A model generated the notes under the pieces. That model searched no databases. It saw nothing but the letters and a program-made list of their open reading frames with translations, and was not told the origin of the DNA. From NCBI RefSeq assembly GCF_036324505.1, contig NC_086352.1:33846358-33910357 (forward strand): a DNA stretch of 64,000 nucleotides, written 5' to 3'. The stretch's first letter is position 1, and the number at the start of each line of letters is the position of its first letter. The DNA comes from Eleginops maclovinus (lineage: Eukaryota > Chordata > Actinopteri > Perciformes > Eleginopidae). The position numbers and the translations under genes are program-made. Positions 10,694 through 30,645 of this stretch are shown here, piece by piece.

Positions 10694-13600
10694 TAGCCCT
10701 GATACATGCCGTTGAGCAGTGCAAATAAGTCAGTGGAAATTAAACAAATTTCTTTCAGAACTAAAAGAACAAATCCAACCCTTACGCTAAAAAGTATTTG
10801 TTCCTTTGTGGCCAGGTAACCCCACCAAGAAACAAATTAAAACCGATTCCTCCAAAGTGTTCAGAGCCGGCTAAAAATGGCCGTGACTTTTACAAAAGTG
10901 GTTTTAAAAGATGTCTTTGAAAGAAAGTGGCTGCGTGACAATTTTGCTACTTCAACATGTTGAACAAAGAGTTTTTGCCTTACACTTTCTCAAACTAAAG
11001 GCTGAAAAGGACTGGATAAAAAGTTGGTAAAATCAGTTTCTTCCAGATTTAAAGTGTTCACGTCACGTTTAAACCAGTAGATAGAAGCCCAAAAACACAA
11101 GGGGTGATTATAATCTATCAGACAAGGGTGGTGATATGTTTATTTACTATGTCATAGCCTTTCTTTTTTATTTCGCAAAGGAACCCTTGAGCCTCAGACA
11201 TGGTGGGGATGTCAACACATATGGAGATAAGGACACTCTGGTTTGGCTCTGTTCTATTTGTTGACAACAAGAGAAATACACAATGTTCTCCTCCTTATCA
11301 TTTGGGATTTCAGTGGTTGGTTTGGCCACAGCTCTGGTTACTGATTCGAACAGCAAGTGATACAGTGTTTGGTTGCAAACACATTGACTAAAAGCATACA
11401 GAAAGCAGATAAACAGTATCAAGGTTTCATATAATGAGTCTGATAAAGTCTATAAATCAGCACTTGTTTTCTATCTGCCATGTGTGAATGTGTCATAATT
11501 CCTAGCTGTTCAAAGGGAGGCTGTGGCCTGGACGCAGCATTGTGTTGATGTGGGGGGGGGTTGTGTTGATGGGGGATGTGCTCAGGGTCTCTAGTGAACC
11601 CTGGAGCAGCAGAGGTTGTATATCTGAAGCACACAGCAGGTTTCTGTCTTTGAACCAATGTCTGACTCCTCTCAGCATGGCTGCTGCGCCTCACCAGGAG
11701 AGCACTTTTAATTAGAAGAAGTAATTAAAACAAGTGTCTTTATTTATTCAGAGCGTCAGTGGGACCCTGCTGGCTTGTGTGCTCCGTCAATGAGGACAGA
11801 ACTTTAGAACCGGGAACACATCTGAGGCCGCAGGCACTGGAGCCATTCCAGTGGGAAAGATTGTGTCAACATGGACTGTATATAGGCCATGATTTAGATA
11901 CACCGTGTCAGGAGTTCTTACTGGTTGGCAGGTGTCCATTGAAATCACAAACCAGGAAAACAAAACATATCTCCAGGCAATAAAACCCTCTGTACCACAT
12001 GAGTGATCAGGTTGTACTCAACTTTAGGGAATCATAATGGTGATTAATGCTAAAAATTGAAGTATGTGAAGTATCAATATCTTCAATAGAAGTAAAGTTT
12101 GAGTGATGTTTGATCCAGAATAATGACTGACGTAGTTCTTAATTTAGAGAAAATAAAACATTAGAGTATATGCTGGTAATTTCCCAAAAGATTACAACTG
12201 AAAGCTGCGTAAATCTTAAAGGAAACAAGTGTAATGTTTAATTGGGTTTCTACAGACAACTAGTCTGGTGAGAGGAGTAGGCAGTTGGTGGAAATCCAGG
12301 ACCAGGTAAAAGAAAAATAATTTTGGATCAGGTTTAGCCCACTGCGTGGTTGGGCGCAGAGCCTTGCTTTAAAAAAAGCTTAATACATTTTGTTTCTATG
12401 GTTACCTCCCTTGCTAGCATGCCCTGCTTCATTCAGCTGTCATCTGATTGGTTGTGGGTGGAAAGGTCAGGAATAAACAAGGTAAAAGTTGTAATAATTC
12501 TGACTTTTAACAAAGTTAAAACAATTCCGAGTGGGTAGTCTTCTGCCTAATCGGGTGGCATCGCTCTCTCCACACAAAGGAAACATATGAAAACATATTA
12601 AGAGTTTGGGAACACCATCCCCCCTGGTTTCCTACATGATTCAGAATGTTATTGTGAACCCGATGCCTCTGTTTTGCAAACTTGTGGGCCTGTGGTTCTT
12701 TCCATCCCTGATCCTGACAGTGGTTGTTGTCCTTGATAAGGGTAAGGCTGAGATGTTCCATAATGATATCATTAATCACAAGTTAAAAATATTAGCATTT
12801 ACTTGCATTTTGCTTTGTCCACACTAGCTGAAGCATGGACAAAGCTGTTGAGATCCCGCTCTGTATGATGTGTGCTACACAGGGCATATTCTCTCTGCTG
12901 CTATCATACTGTGAGCTCTATCAGTTCCTATAGTGGTGACCCTGTTTGCTGGATCACACCTCAGGAAAGCATGATTCAGCAAAATGCTTTTGTTCCGTCT
13001 TCATCCCACCTAAAGCCAACAGGTGGATCGCTGTATGGCTGCTAACTGATGTCAAGTGTTCTCCAGCTTTTTTAACTTCTTTTTGCTTTTTCAGGGCCAT
13101 GCGATTTATAGCAAACATCTGCGCTGTAATTAGTGTCGGTCAAACTTGGTAATGTGATTCTTTTGCGTAATTTTCTTTTGTTTCATTAAGATTTCCAGAC
13201 TAATTGCCAGCGTTAACGTTGACAACCCTACCAAAAATGCAAAATAAAACAATTATATTAGTAACCTTTCAGTGCACACAGCAAATAAGACACCTTTGGA
13301 TGGTTGGCTTTTTTTTCAATTAAAAAAAGGAAGATCAGTACCAATTTCCGCCAAAAAAAGGTATTTTAAGTGGTTATGAGTTCACTCACTTTACTGCATG
13401 ATGTACCCTCCCCTCATCAACTGCTCTGCATTGCTTTTGATCTTCTAACAGTATTCTTTTCCCCAATTGGCATCATAAACAGACAAGTAAATGAAGGTAC
13501 TTTCAAAAGGATGAAAAAAGCCACACAGCACTAATATCAAATACATTTTCATCATTGCAGCTTTTTTTGTTTCCATTTCATCACACTGGCTCTCAGCAGC

Positions 13601-14670
13601 TGTAATGCAGTGCAGGGATCACACAGTGCGACTGCAGGGCTCGCCAAGAATCACGCTGCACGCTTCCACTGATGCTACCGCCAGCTTTAATGAGGTTATT
13701 TCTCCCCTTCCTCCTCTTTAATTTAACTCGAGTGAGATCTCATCATCTCATCTCAGTGACATGGGGATTACAGAGACAGAAAGATGAAATGAGCATGTTG
13801 TTCAGTCACTCAGAGTAAGACCACCTTGCTGCCTCTGATCCTCCATTGTAGCCAGCAGGTGTCGAAATGAATCCTGTGTGTCATTCACTAGATGGTGTTT
13901 TTATTACCGTGAACTTCAATGCAATAATCCCTATTTTGATGGAAAACACATAGGGCCTATAGTGCTCCTTTTTTCCTATTAGCTCATATTATTTAATCAA
14001 TTCATCTCAAAAAGATCATTCGGTTACATGTGTGATTCCGTGAGAACAGCCTGACATTAGACTTTAGGTACAATCTATTATTTTCCACATCAGGCTTAAG
14101 TTGTTATTTCCATATTTGTTTTAGATGCTGAAACTATGGCGGCACACATGTAAAAAAAAATGCGCCAAACAAATGCAGATGAAGATAGATTATCACCATC
14201 TTGAAGAAACGTGTGAAGTGTTTACTTAAAGCGCTGCGTAAACAAACCTGCAATTTAAAAAATGCTGCAAGAAGCTCAAAACACAACAGAAACCGGACAC
14301 TAAAAAGTGACGCACACAGCTGGGAGCGGAGAGTTTGTTGATGTTCTGGGATTATTAAATTGGACACCTGTCACTGTTAAGGGAAAATTACTAAAAGGTA
14401 ATTTTAAAGTTTAGTTGGGGAAGATGTTTTCTTCATTTGTATGTGTTTGGCACATTTGTATTTTTATATTTGCATCGTTACTGAAGCTGCAGATCGTTTC
14501 TCCTAATGGAAATGTTTTGGGCTGTTGTAGCGCGTTTGCACCTGTAGGCCACCACATAAAACTTCACCTCGCATGGGGAGGAACATAAAAAGCGTTACAC
14601 AGTGTATTTAAAAACTGTAGCTGTATTACCGACAGTTATCTAACTGTCTAACACACCCTTTACTGTTCAG
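10694..14670. other. No gene recognised
   Basis: About 4 kb without a supported coding exon or recognisable repeat. All open frames are under 95 codons and lack motifs. Confidence 0.55.
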
Positions 14671-14921
14671 CAGTGTTGGACATTTACTGGAGTATTTCCT
14701 TTCATACTTTAAGTATATTAAGGCTACAATACATTCTGTATATTATTCTAAATTTGTGCAGAATACTTACATTTACTTTTTGGAATTAAAGTTCATTTTG
14801 ATGCTAATACTTTCGTTCTTTTACTTCATTAAAATTCAGGACTTTTATGTTATGGAGTATCTTAACAATTTAGTAATGCTACTTTTACTTAAGTAAAAGA
14901 GTACTTCTTTCACTACTACTG
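14671..14921. mobile_element. hAT-like MITE
   Basis: Starts CAGTGTTGGACATTTACTGG and ends CACTACTACTG, with TACTTTTACTTAAGTAAAAG inside near the right end. The flanking octamers CTGTTCAG and TTTTTCAG agree at six of eight bases. Confidence 0.6.
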
Positions 14922-15342
14922 TTTTTCAGTATTTAATATATTTATGGTTCACATAGAAACCAGGAAAAATATATTTGTAGTACACTTGCTTAAACATACA
15001 GACCATGTTCAACATGTGACATGTTACCTTTTTCTTCCTGTCTGTGTTCCTGTGTTCCCATGTTCCTGTGTGTGTGCATCACTACATTACATGTGTATTT
15101 AGTTGTGTGTGTAAAGCAGACAGCATGCGAGGCATCCCCAGGGAGGTTCCCCTGTACATGTCCGTATGTGTGTATATGTGTGCACATGCATTCTTGTGTG
15201 ACAGCGTACATTCATTTGTGTCTCGCCACATGATTTCATGCTCACGCTAACCTTGTTATGTATACCTGCAGGTTGAGGACAGCATGTTCAGTATGCGATC
15301 GAATGTTATTTTCCTTTAACACAATCCAGACAGCTTTTCAGG

Positions 15343-17369
<2,027 letters not shown>

Positions 17370-17583
17370 TAAACTGAAGAAACTGAAACGTTGACTTAAA
17401 TTGAATGTATTATGTCAACAGATTTCACATAACTGTATTACGTTAGTTGAAAGCAATATTATTAAGTTGAACCTAATATTCGTATTTAAAATTCATATTA
17501 TTGCTTTCAAGTAACCTAATACAGTGAAGGGTAAATCTGTTTAAATACATTCAATTAAAGTCAACGTTTCAGTCTTTCAGTGT
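17370..17583. mobile_element. Near-palindromic MITE, copy A
   Basis: The left arm reads ACTGAAACGTTGACTTAAAT and the right arm is its reverse complement, ending AAAGTCAACGTTTCAGTC. Arms of about 100 bp leave almost no spacer. Same family as 23550-23761. Confidence 0.75.
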
Positions 17584-18107
17584 ACCTGGCAGGATTTTGA
17601 GTTGTTACACTGAGAGCAGTTCTACAGGGAAAGTTGACATGTTCCTCTGAAGTTCTTTTTAAAGAGGTACAGTATGTGTGAGTGTTGACAGCAGTGCCAA
17701 CTTGTGTTCTGAGTTTTAGAGTCGCTCTGAGCTCGTAAAGTTAGCAATAACCAGCAGCGCCTGGAAGCACAGGAGCTACCGTCTGGCCTCCGCTCTGCAT
17801 GTTGTCTCGTTAATCTGAACTCTACACCGTGGACTCTGAAGTACTGGAGAACTGAATGGTATGACCCTAATAGAGATGTCATTTTAACACACGGGCGTCA
17901 AACCCATTTTAGTTCTGGGGCCACATATAGCCAAGTTTGATCTCAAGTTGACGCACCAGTAAAATAATGGCATAATGACCTCTAAATAACAACTCCAAAC
18001 TATTCCTTCTGTTTTAGTGTCTTTATAGAAAACATTATGAACAACCTGACATTTCTCAAGAAAAATAAGTGCAATTTCAAAAATGGTATGCGTCAGTTTA
18101 TCATTTA

Positions 18108-23549
<5,442 letters not shown>

Positions 23550-23761
23550 ACACTGAACAAACTGAAATGTTGACTTTATTTAAATATATTGTGTCAACAA
23601 ATTTCACATAAAGTATTAGGTTAGAGGAAAGTAATAATATTACGTTTAAATAGGTTCAATTTAATATTATTGCTTTCAACTAACCTAATACAGTTATGTG
23701 AAATTTGTTGACATAATACATTATAATATAATTAAAGTCAACATTTCAGTTTGTTCAGTGC
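23550..23761. mobile_element. Near-palindromic MITE, copy B
   Basis: Left end ACACTGAACAAACTGAAATG, right end CATTTCAGTTTGTTCAGTG. Inner arms match too (CAACAAATTTCACATAA and TTATGTGAAATTTGTTG). Transcribed, it would give a long hairpin. Confidence 0.8.
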
Positions 23762-24831
23762 ATATTTCAAACATAAACACACGTATAGAAGATAAATCCT
23801 AAGAAAAGGACCAACAAATTAAGCAATTATAAAAAATAACTCTAACATTAAATACCAAAAATCTATGTACCGCATAATATGACAACATACTAAATCAAAT
23901 TGGAATAAAAAAGAAATATGTGCAGTATTGTTATGAAAAGTAGGAAGCTGTGCAGATATTTAAAGACCCAGCTTTGTATACAAATTAGTTTTCTTTGGCC
24001 AGTCAGGGATTAATCTGCTGCTCTGGAAGAATGATTCATATGGATATGCAGAGGAGTTGACCTGGGAGGGATTCAATGTGGACAGAGATCAAGTGTGTTG
24101 GCCAGAATTATAGCGGGACAAGCAAACAAGCTGAATAAAAGATGAGGCTGTGTCTCATTAGTCCAGATCAGTGTACGTACATGTATGGTGAACAGGCCAG
24201 CACACTACAGCTGACTGCACACACTCCCCCCCCTCACTCTGTCACCAGCAGTACACACAGCAAGCTAATTGCATGATAAAACAAATGATGATTAATTATT
24301 ACAGCGTTTCTTCCTCTGAGCTCTCCACATGGCAGCTTGCGATAATTGAATCTAATCAAAGCGTGCATCAGGAAGATTCTCACTTTACTGCAATTCAGCT
24401 AATTCTGCAGGCCATGGAATCTTCACACGGCACAACTACATTCCATTAACTAATCTGCAGTAAACATTGTTCAGTCATTAAATGAGCAATTAAAATAGCT
24501 TAATGTCATGGCGTGGTTTACAAACTTTCTAAATGTAGCTACAGTCAGGGGGAACTCGCTGCCAACTTTGCAGGGAAGCTCTAGCGACTTTAAAAGCAAC
24601 GACTTGTGGACCAGACCAGGGAGGGTGAGGATTTTTGAATATCACGTATTGTTCGTAAACTGCAGATCAGGAGCATTTGTACTTTTAAATCTGGGCAAAA
24701 ATGTGCTAAAAGTTTCTTCAACTTAGCATGGCTGACACTTCTAGCTTCATCGTTATCAGTGCTGGACTGCAGGGCTGCAGGCAACACCACTCATTGTAAA
24801 CACCAAGACTTGAAACCAAAATATAATATAC

Positions 24832-25160
24832 ATACTAGGGCTGGGAATCACCAGGGTCCCCACGACACGATACTATCACTTCACTTGAGCCACGATACAA
24901 TAGTATTGCTATTCTAGGATATGCTAAGTATTGCGATACGATATATTGCGAGATGGCGCATTTCTGATTTCTCTCTCCCCACTGACTCCATCTTTGTTTT
25001 GACTAACTTCCTGCCAATCCCACTGACTTTACCCATGGCCATGACCGCACAAGAGAAAGCTCAGCACCATGTAGTGGATTGAAAAAGCAATTACCAAAAA
25101 CTTGAAATTGGATTTGCAATATGAATAGTTTATATAATAAAGTATCGATACTTGGCATCC
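24832..25160 (+). repeat. Interspersed repeat, MITE-like
   Basis: Begins GGGCTGGGAATCACCAGGGT and continues with several CGATAC motifs; I believe this start recurs in fish genomes. The right border is unclear. Confidence 0.4.
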
Positions 25161-25493
25161 TTGAATTTCTTGCTAAAATTGTACCTAAAAGACATATAAA
25201 ACATACATTTACGTTAGAGATTGAATATAATCAAGTGTGTATCTTTCCACACAGGAGCATAAAGGTACACATCTAAAATGAGGAAGACTTATTACTGTAC
25301 ATTGAAAAGACATTTAAGCATTACATATGCTGAACCGTGCACAGGATATTAAAGGACAATAGAGCTTCCACTCCAATGTGCCATGAGAGACCTGAAAAGC
25401 AGAAATCTCAGCTTGGTTGAGACAAAATATATACTGAATGAGTCAGGGACAATACAAAAAGCTCCGGAGACCACACTGTCACACAGCCAGCCT

Positions 25494-26394
25494 TGGGGAG
25501 TAACAGATTACATGTAACAGGATTAAGTAATCAGGATAGGAAAAAAAAGGTAACTATTCTCTTACAGTAACATGAAAAAAGACATAATCAGATTACTGTT
25601 ACATTTCTAAAATGTGGATAACCAGCAGGATCACCGTGTTAGTAAAACCCCAACAGAGCATCTAGTGTGTGTAGTAAAGGATCAGATGTTCTCTCTCCTC
25701 TCGGCTGTTCTGTTCTGTTCTCTAATACTTTCAGAGTGAATCTATACGCCTACTGCCTGAATCTGCTTCATGGTTTCACTTTCTTTGGTTCATTTGTTCT
25801 GTGTTTAATTCAGCAGGTGAACCTATATGTTCATAAAATAGTGTGTGAGCTTAACTGTGTGTGTTAAACTAAAACGGAGTATTTTCTGTCAGCTCAGATT
25901 AGATTTCTCTTCTTTAAACTGTAGTCTGTGCTCATATGTTTCAGTGTTAGACTGCTGCCTGAAGATGCCTCATGAAAGCAGCTTTTCCTATAAATCACAT
26001 TGTTTTGTTGTCTTACAGTATACACTTTAGTAGCTCAGTCTGTAGGGACTTGACTTGGGGACGAGTCTCGATAGGACCTAAAATACCATCTTTTTGCCTG
26101 TTCACCTGGTGTTGGCAGCCCTTTCGCTCTACTCACCTCTTCATCAGTATAAAGGTCCTGTTTGTGCATGTTTTTGTACTTCAGGCCTATGTGTGTAATT
26201 GTATACTAACACTAGAGTGACGCAGGGATTAATAAATATCCATCTTAGTCATAAAACATCTTATTTATTTTCCCTTGTTTATTTGCATTGCATTTGATAT
26301 TGGGGTAATCCAAATGTAACTGAAAGTAATCAGGTTTATATTTGTATACTCGGATTAGATTACTGATTACTCTTTTTTATACGTCACTTGTAAT
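25494..26394 (+). repeat. hAT-like TAATC-rich repeat, composite copy
   Basis: Starts TTGGGGAGTAACAGATTACA and ends around GGGTAATCCAAATGTAACTG...ATTACTGATTACTC. The middle contains unrelated sequence and a SINE. A second copy lies inverted at 42640-43150. Confidence 0.5.
26029..26230 (+). mobile_element. Degenerate tRNA-derived SINE
   Basis: Begins TAGCTCAGTCTGTAGGGACT, the A-box head of the same type as the 10336 copy, followed by a weak B-box region and an end near GGGATTAATAAAT. It appears inserted within the TAATC-rich hAT-like repeat 25494-26394. Confidence 0.45.
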
Positions 26395-26727
26395 AATGGA
26401 GTTCCTTTTTTAAAGTAACCCTCCGCAACCTGCTGCCTTTCATTCAGTATGAATCTGTCATTATGTATTTGAAGATAAAGCTTAAACCAGAAATTAGAGG
26501 TGCTCTTCTGAAAGCTGTCCAGAACCAGACATCCTGCCTCGCCTGTGCACCAGAGAGTCACCTATTCCTTGCTGAGTCTCCTGCATTTTATTGTCATTCT
26601 CCAGGTGCCTTTGGTTTCCTCCCACTGTGACTTCAGCACTACCACTGTCCCCGCTCCCCCACCCCATATACCGACTGGGAGGTCTGCAGCAACCTTTGAA
26701 GGCTTCAGGTCAGCGGCGGGTGGAGAG

Positions 26728-26782
26728 ATGAAGACGTGCTGCCTGATCCTGGCGGTGCTGCTGCTCCCCAGCATCCAAGCAG
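26728..26782 (+). CDS. cemip: cemip coding exon C1: start codon and signal peptide
   Basis: Encodes residues 1-18 (MKTCCLILAVLLLPSIQA) plus the first base of codon 19, ending at CAAGCAG|GTGAGT. The sequence is a textbook secretion signal: a charged start, a leucine-rich core, and a small residue at the likely cleavage point after A18. The same frame stays open upstream to about 26545 but contains no earlier ATG, so 26728 is the first available start. The context GAGAGATGA is only moderate. Possible acceptors for the 5' UTR part of this exon end at 26604 (TTCTCCAG) or 26709 (GCTTCAG); I cannot choose between them. Signal peptides are poorly conserved, so this exon rests on position, phase and type rather than on homology. 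Confidence 0.8.
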
Positions 26783-26823
26783 GTGAGTTCTGGACAGCTT
26801 TCTGAGGTCTTATCTCTGCTGTC

Positions 26824-27880
26824 CAGAGGGGGGAGAAGTACTCAGGTCTTGTACTTGAGTAAAGTAGAAGTACTCAGATCTTGTACTTGAGTAAAGTAGA
26901 AGTACCAGAGTGTAGGAATACTCTGTCACAGTAAAAGTCTGCATTCAAAATGTTCCTCCAGTAAAGTAGAAAGTACTCTCATCTAAATGTACTTAAAGTA
27001 GCGACAGTAAAAGTAGTCATTGTCTGATTGGTCCATTTCAGAATAATATCTCTGATATGTTTTATAATTATTGATCATTAAAGTGTTCTCAGAGCTGGTA
27101 AAGGTGCAGCTAGTTTGAATGGCTTTGTATACTGCAGGGTAGCTGCTGGATTTACTCCAGGTGAACTACAGTCTGATTTAAGGGCTGATTATATTTACCA
27201 TCATTCATCCAAATACCTTAAATTACAGTTATTAACCCTTATGTTGTGTTCAGGTCTCCCGTGACCCGTTTCAAGTTAACATTTATAATAACTACCCTCT
27301 AGTTATGTTATTGGAACAAGACTTCATGATATCCACAAAAGCTATATAAAACCTACAAAACTGATTTTCACAATTTTAGTCAAGTCTGAAGGTCTCCCCA
27401 AATTAGAGTGTATAATTTGGTGTTCGGGTCTGGGAAGACCCAGCAGTGCATTGTTGTGGGTGAGTCTGGGTCAGATTTTTGCCCAATAAAGATCCATCTT
27501 TGACTTTAGACCACCCACCCCCTTCCTCCACTGTAACAATACTTTTCTAATATCACTCTATTATAGTCAGATAACATGATTGTCCACTGTCTTAATTATA
27601 GGGGATTTAATGAGTGAATTGAATCCCATTTTTTACTCATAAATATGTGGTGTAATGTGCTTGGGGCCCTAAAACAAAAGGGAAATACAGTTATGAATGC
27701 AGGATAAGATAGTAATGACGTAGTCAAAACAATATAAAAGGATGATGGTCATTATTTTTGAGTCTTTTCAAAGTCAAATCGTGGTTCAAAATTGACCCAG
27801 GAACACCATGAACGAAAACAGCTTTTGAACACAACATAAGGGTTAATTAAATGTACTCAGTCACTTTACACCACAGGTAG
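26824..27880. mobile_element. Tol2-like hAT MITE, interrupted by a piggyBac-like MITE
   Basis: Starts CAGAGG and carries repeated TACTTGAGTAAAGTAGAAGTA motifs. The far end (27847-27880) reads TAAATGTACTCAGTCACTTTACACCACAG, similar in reverse complement to the CAGAGGTGTAAAGTACTTGAG-type terminus of Tol2-like elements. The middle is split by the element at 27232-27846. No 8-bp duplication was found. It begins 42 bp after the C1 donor. Confidence 0.65.
27232..27846. mobile_element. piggyBac-like MITE with perfect 20-bp inverted ends and TTAA duplication
   Basis: The left end is TTAACCCTTATGTTGTGTTC and the right end is its exact reverse complement. TTAA at both borders plus termini starting CCC fit piggyBac-type transposition. 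No coding capacity; 615 bp. Confidence 0.88.
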
Positions 27881-28459
27881 GGAGACGTACAGAGTGACAC
27901 AGCCAGTGTGGATAAGCACTATCTGTGTACTGCACGTCTCTCTGCTCTCACTGTCTCCGGCTGGTTGTTGTTATGGAGTCATCGCTGTACATTGCTTCAG
28001 AGCAGCGAACTATAAAGTATACCCAGGGGTAACGGCTAAAGCATCTGCTCTATACGTAAACATGAGCAGCTGTTGTGGAGTAAGATGGATAGGTCCCTGA
28101 GACCCTGAATGCAGCACAACATGATGTAGATACAGAGGAACCCGTCATGTGAGCAGGCTGCTGTTTGCCTTCAGTGAACTGCAGCACGAGTCATGTCGGG
28201 ACTCTGGACTCCATAAACAAGTCTTTGGGTCAAGACTGAATGTCATAAACATATGCATAGGAGACACAAACATATTGAGTGTTATTCAAATGGTATGTCT
28301 TCACACACTGTATATTCATAGTACTTAACAGGGCTGTTCTACTTGTTCAAATAATAGCTTATAATTTTCCTTGTAGGCTGCATTAGTCTCAGGAGCAAAT
28401 GTTGAAGACAACAACGCGACACAACAACACAGGAAGCATATACTGTTTCAGGACATGTG

Positions 28460-28901
28460 TTAAAGAGACCCTATCATGCCTATTATGTAATGTGTTCTAT
28501 AGGTTTTTGTACATGTGAAAGTTCTGCTAAAATTGGAGTTTCTCTCCCAAACCCTCACCCTCTGAACCACCTGCATTGGACTCCTTTGTTTATTTCTTGA
28601 ATAGAGTGACATCACTATGTTTTACTCCTGCTTCTATTGGCTAGCGCTCCAACACATTGGATAATATACAATACGTAATAGGCTAAAGGGCGGGACATCA
28701 GTGTACCAATCACAACAGAGCTGGCCAGCTAACCAATCAGAGCAGAATGGGCTCTGGTTTCAGACAGAGGGTGAAAAGAAGTGCTGCAGCACAGACAGTA
28801 TGAGAAACATAAAGAGCTTTCTGAACATTAAAGAATGGAGACATGTAGAGACACTAATTACTGATATGAACCAGAAAATGAGCAAAAAAGGGTGCCTTTA
28901 A
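28460..28901 (+). mobile_element. TTAA-flanked MITE with CCAAT and GC boxes, copy 1
   Basis: Bounded by TTAA (28460-28463 and 28898-28901). Ends start AAAGAGACCCTATCATGCC; the interior contains GGGCGGGACAT, two CCAATCA boxes and CAGACAGAGGGTGAAAAGA. At least three further copies lie in this window. Confidence 0.75.
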
Positions 28902-29223
28902 AGGGAAAGAAAAGGATAGGAATTAGTATATCTTAACTTAGAAGAGGGAGACATTATAAAAGAAGGGGACAAATCAGGTCTATATTTTCCTATCACAAGG
29001 AAAATTATCATTTGTTATTTTGATGTGTAATTTGGATGATTTTAATTACTTAACTCAATGGATATATTTAGGCAGTTTTTTATTCAAAAGGTTATTGTGT
29101 TCAAGATGCAGTATTCACCTGCAGAGTCACAAAAATACCACAAACACCTCCAGATACCCAGCTGAACAGGTGTTAAAGGATAATCCCTGCATTGAATCCA
29201 TTTCCCAGGATGAGAGAGGGAGC

Positions 29224-29460
<237 letters not shown>

Positions 29461-30499
29461 TGCTGTTTTTTCTTTCGTTGAACTGAACTGCAGGACGGGT
29501 CATTTAGGGACTCAGAATTCCATAAACAAGGCTTCACATGCTGTACATACATACAATTCAGCACATGTGAAAGTATAGTACATACAAACAAGGACATTAA
29601 AAACCTGAACACACTGCAGACTTGCTTGTGTTTATGTTATGTGGGTAAAATAAGATGTTTTTCTTGGAAACAGGCATCCGGCCAGGCATGGAGAGAACAG
29701 AATAGTCCTCGAGGCATTAGAAAAAATGTTCCCCTATAAAGTTAACACATATATCTTAATTCTCTGTCACTGTTTTTGGATGTTGTTGTTGGAGCTTCAC
29801 CCTGACTGCACAGAGGCTTAGGGAGCTCTAAGAAATTATTTTTTAATTACCATCAAAAAAGCCTCTCCATCTGAGAAGGCTTTTTACTGGAGGTTTAGGG
29901 GGCTTCATCTTAATGAGAAGCTCAGGCAGTAACTTCTTATAAGGAGTGGAAGTGGAAGTAATAATAAGAGCTTTATCTTATCTTATGAGACAGTTGGGTA
30001 TAAATTAATGAGTATTGTGCTTCTCTCTGGATAACTATATAAAACAACTGTGACTTTTATGTCTTCCAACTAATTATATCACATGCTCCCATTTTGGAAA
30101 TTGTCTCACCTTTCCTGCTCATAACATCTTCAAAACCCATTTATTACAAGCTTGTTTTTGTTCCTCCCATTTTAAGCTGCTTACTTTTTGGCTTCACTGG
30201 GTAAAGGTTCCATAATAACCTTTCAGCAATGTGTAATTCAAGTGTGTCCCAGGGCGGGTAGTTCTCTGGAAAATGAAAAGAAAAATCCAATATTTGAAAA
30301 TACAGTCGGCAGCTCTATTCCCCCCGCCTTATGCCTTTAGTGCCTCCCATCAGAAGAACACAGGCATGTTATTTTATACTTTCTTTATTTTTAACTTTAT
30401 TCCAAAACATTTGGACGTTAAAAAGCAACGGCCTAAAAATACACACATGTCAAATCCAAATGATTTAAAGAGAATATACTGTACAGTCTTACAGTCACA

Positions 30500-30645
30500 T
30501 TAAAGAGGCCCTGTTCAGCTTTTTGGGTTTCTTCCTTTTTTCCTGTCGTGTGTTAGTTAGGTTTTAGTGCATGTAAATGGTGTGCAAAGGCTAAAATCCC
30601 TGTGTTTCTTTCCTAAACACTCTGCTCTTTGAGTTGACATATATA
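30500..30645 (+). mobile_element. CCAAT/GC-box MITE, truncated copy 5
   Basis: TTAA followed by AGAGGCCCTGTTCAGC, then GTGCATGTAAATGGTGTGCAAAGGCT, matching the left end of the family. The interior and right end are missing. Confidence 0.55.
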
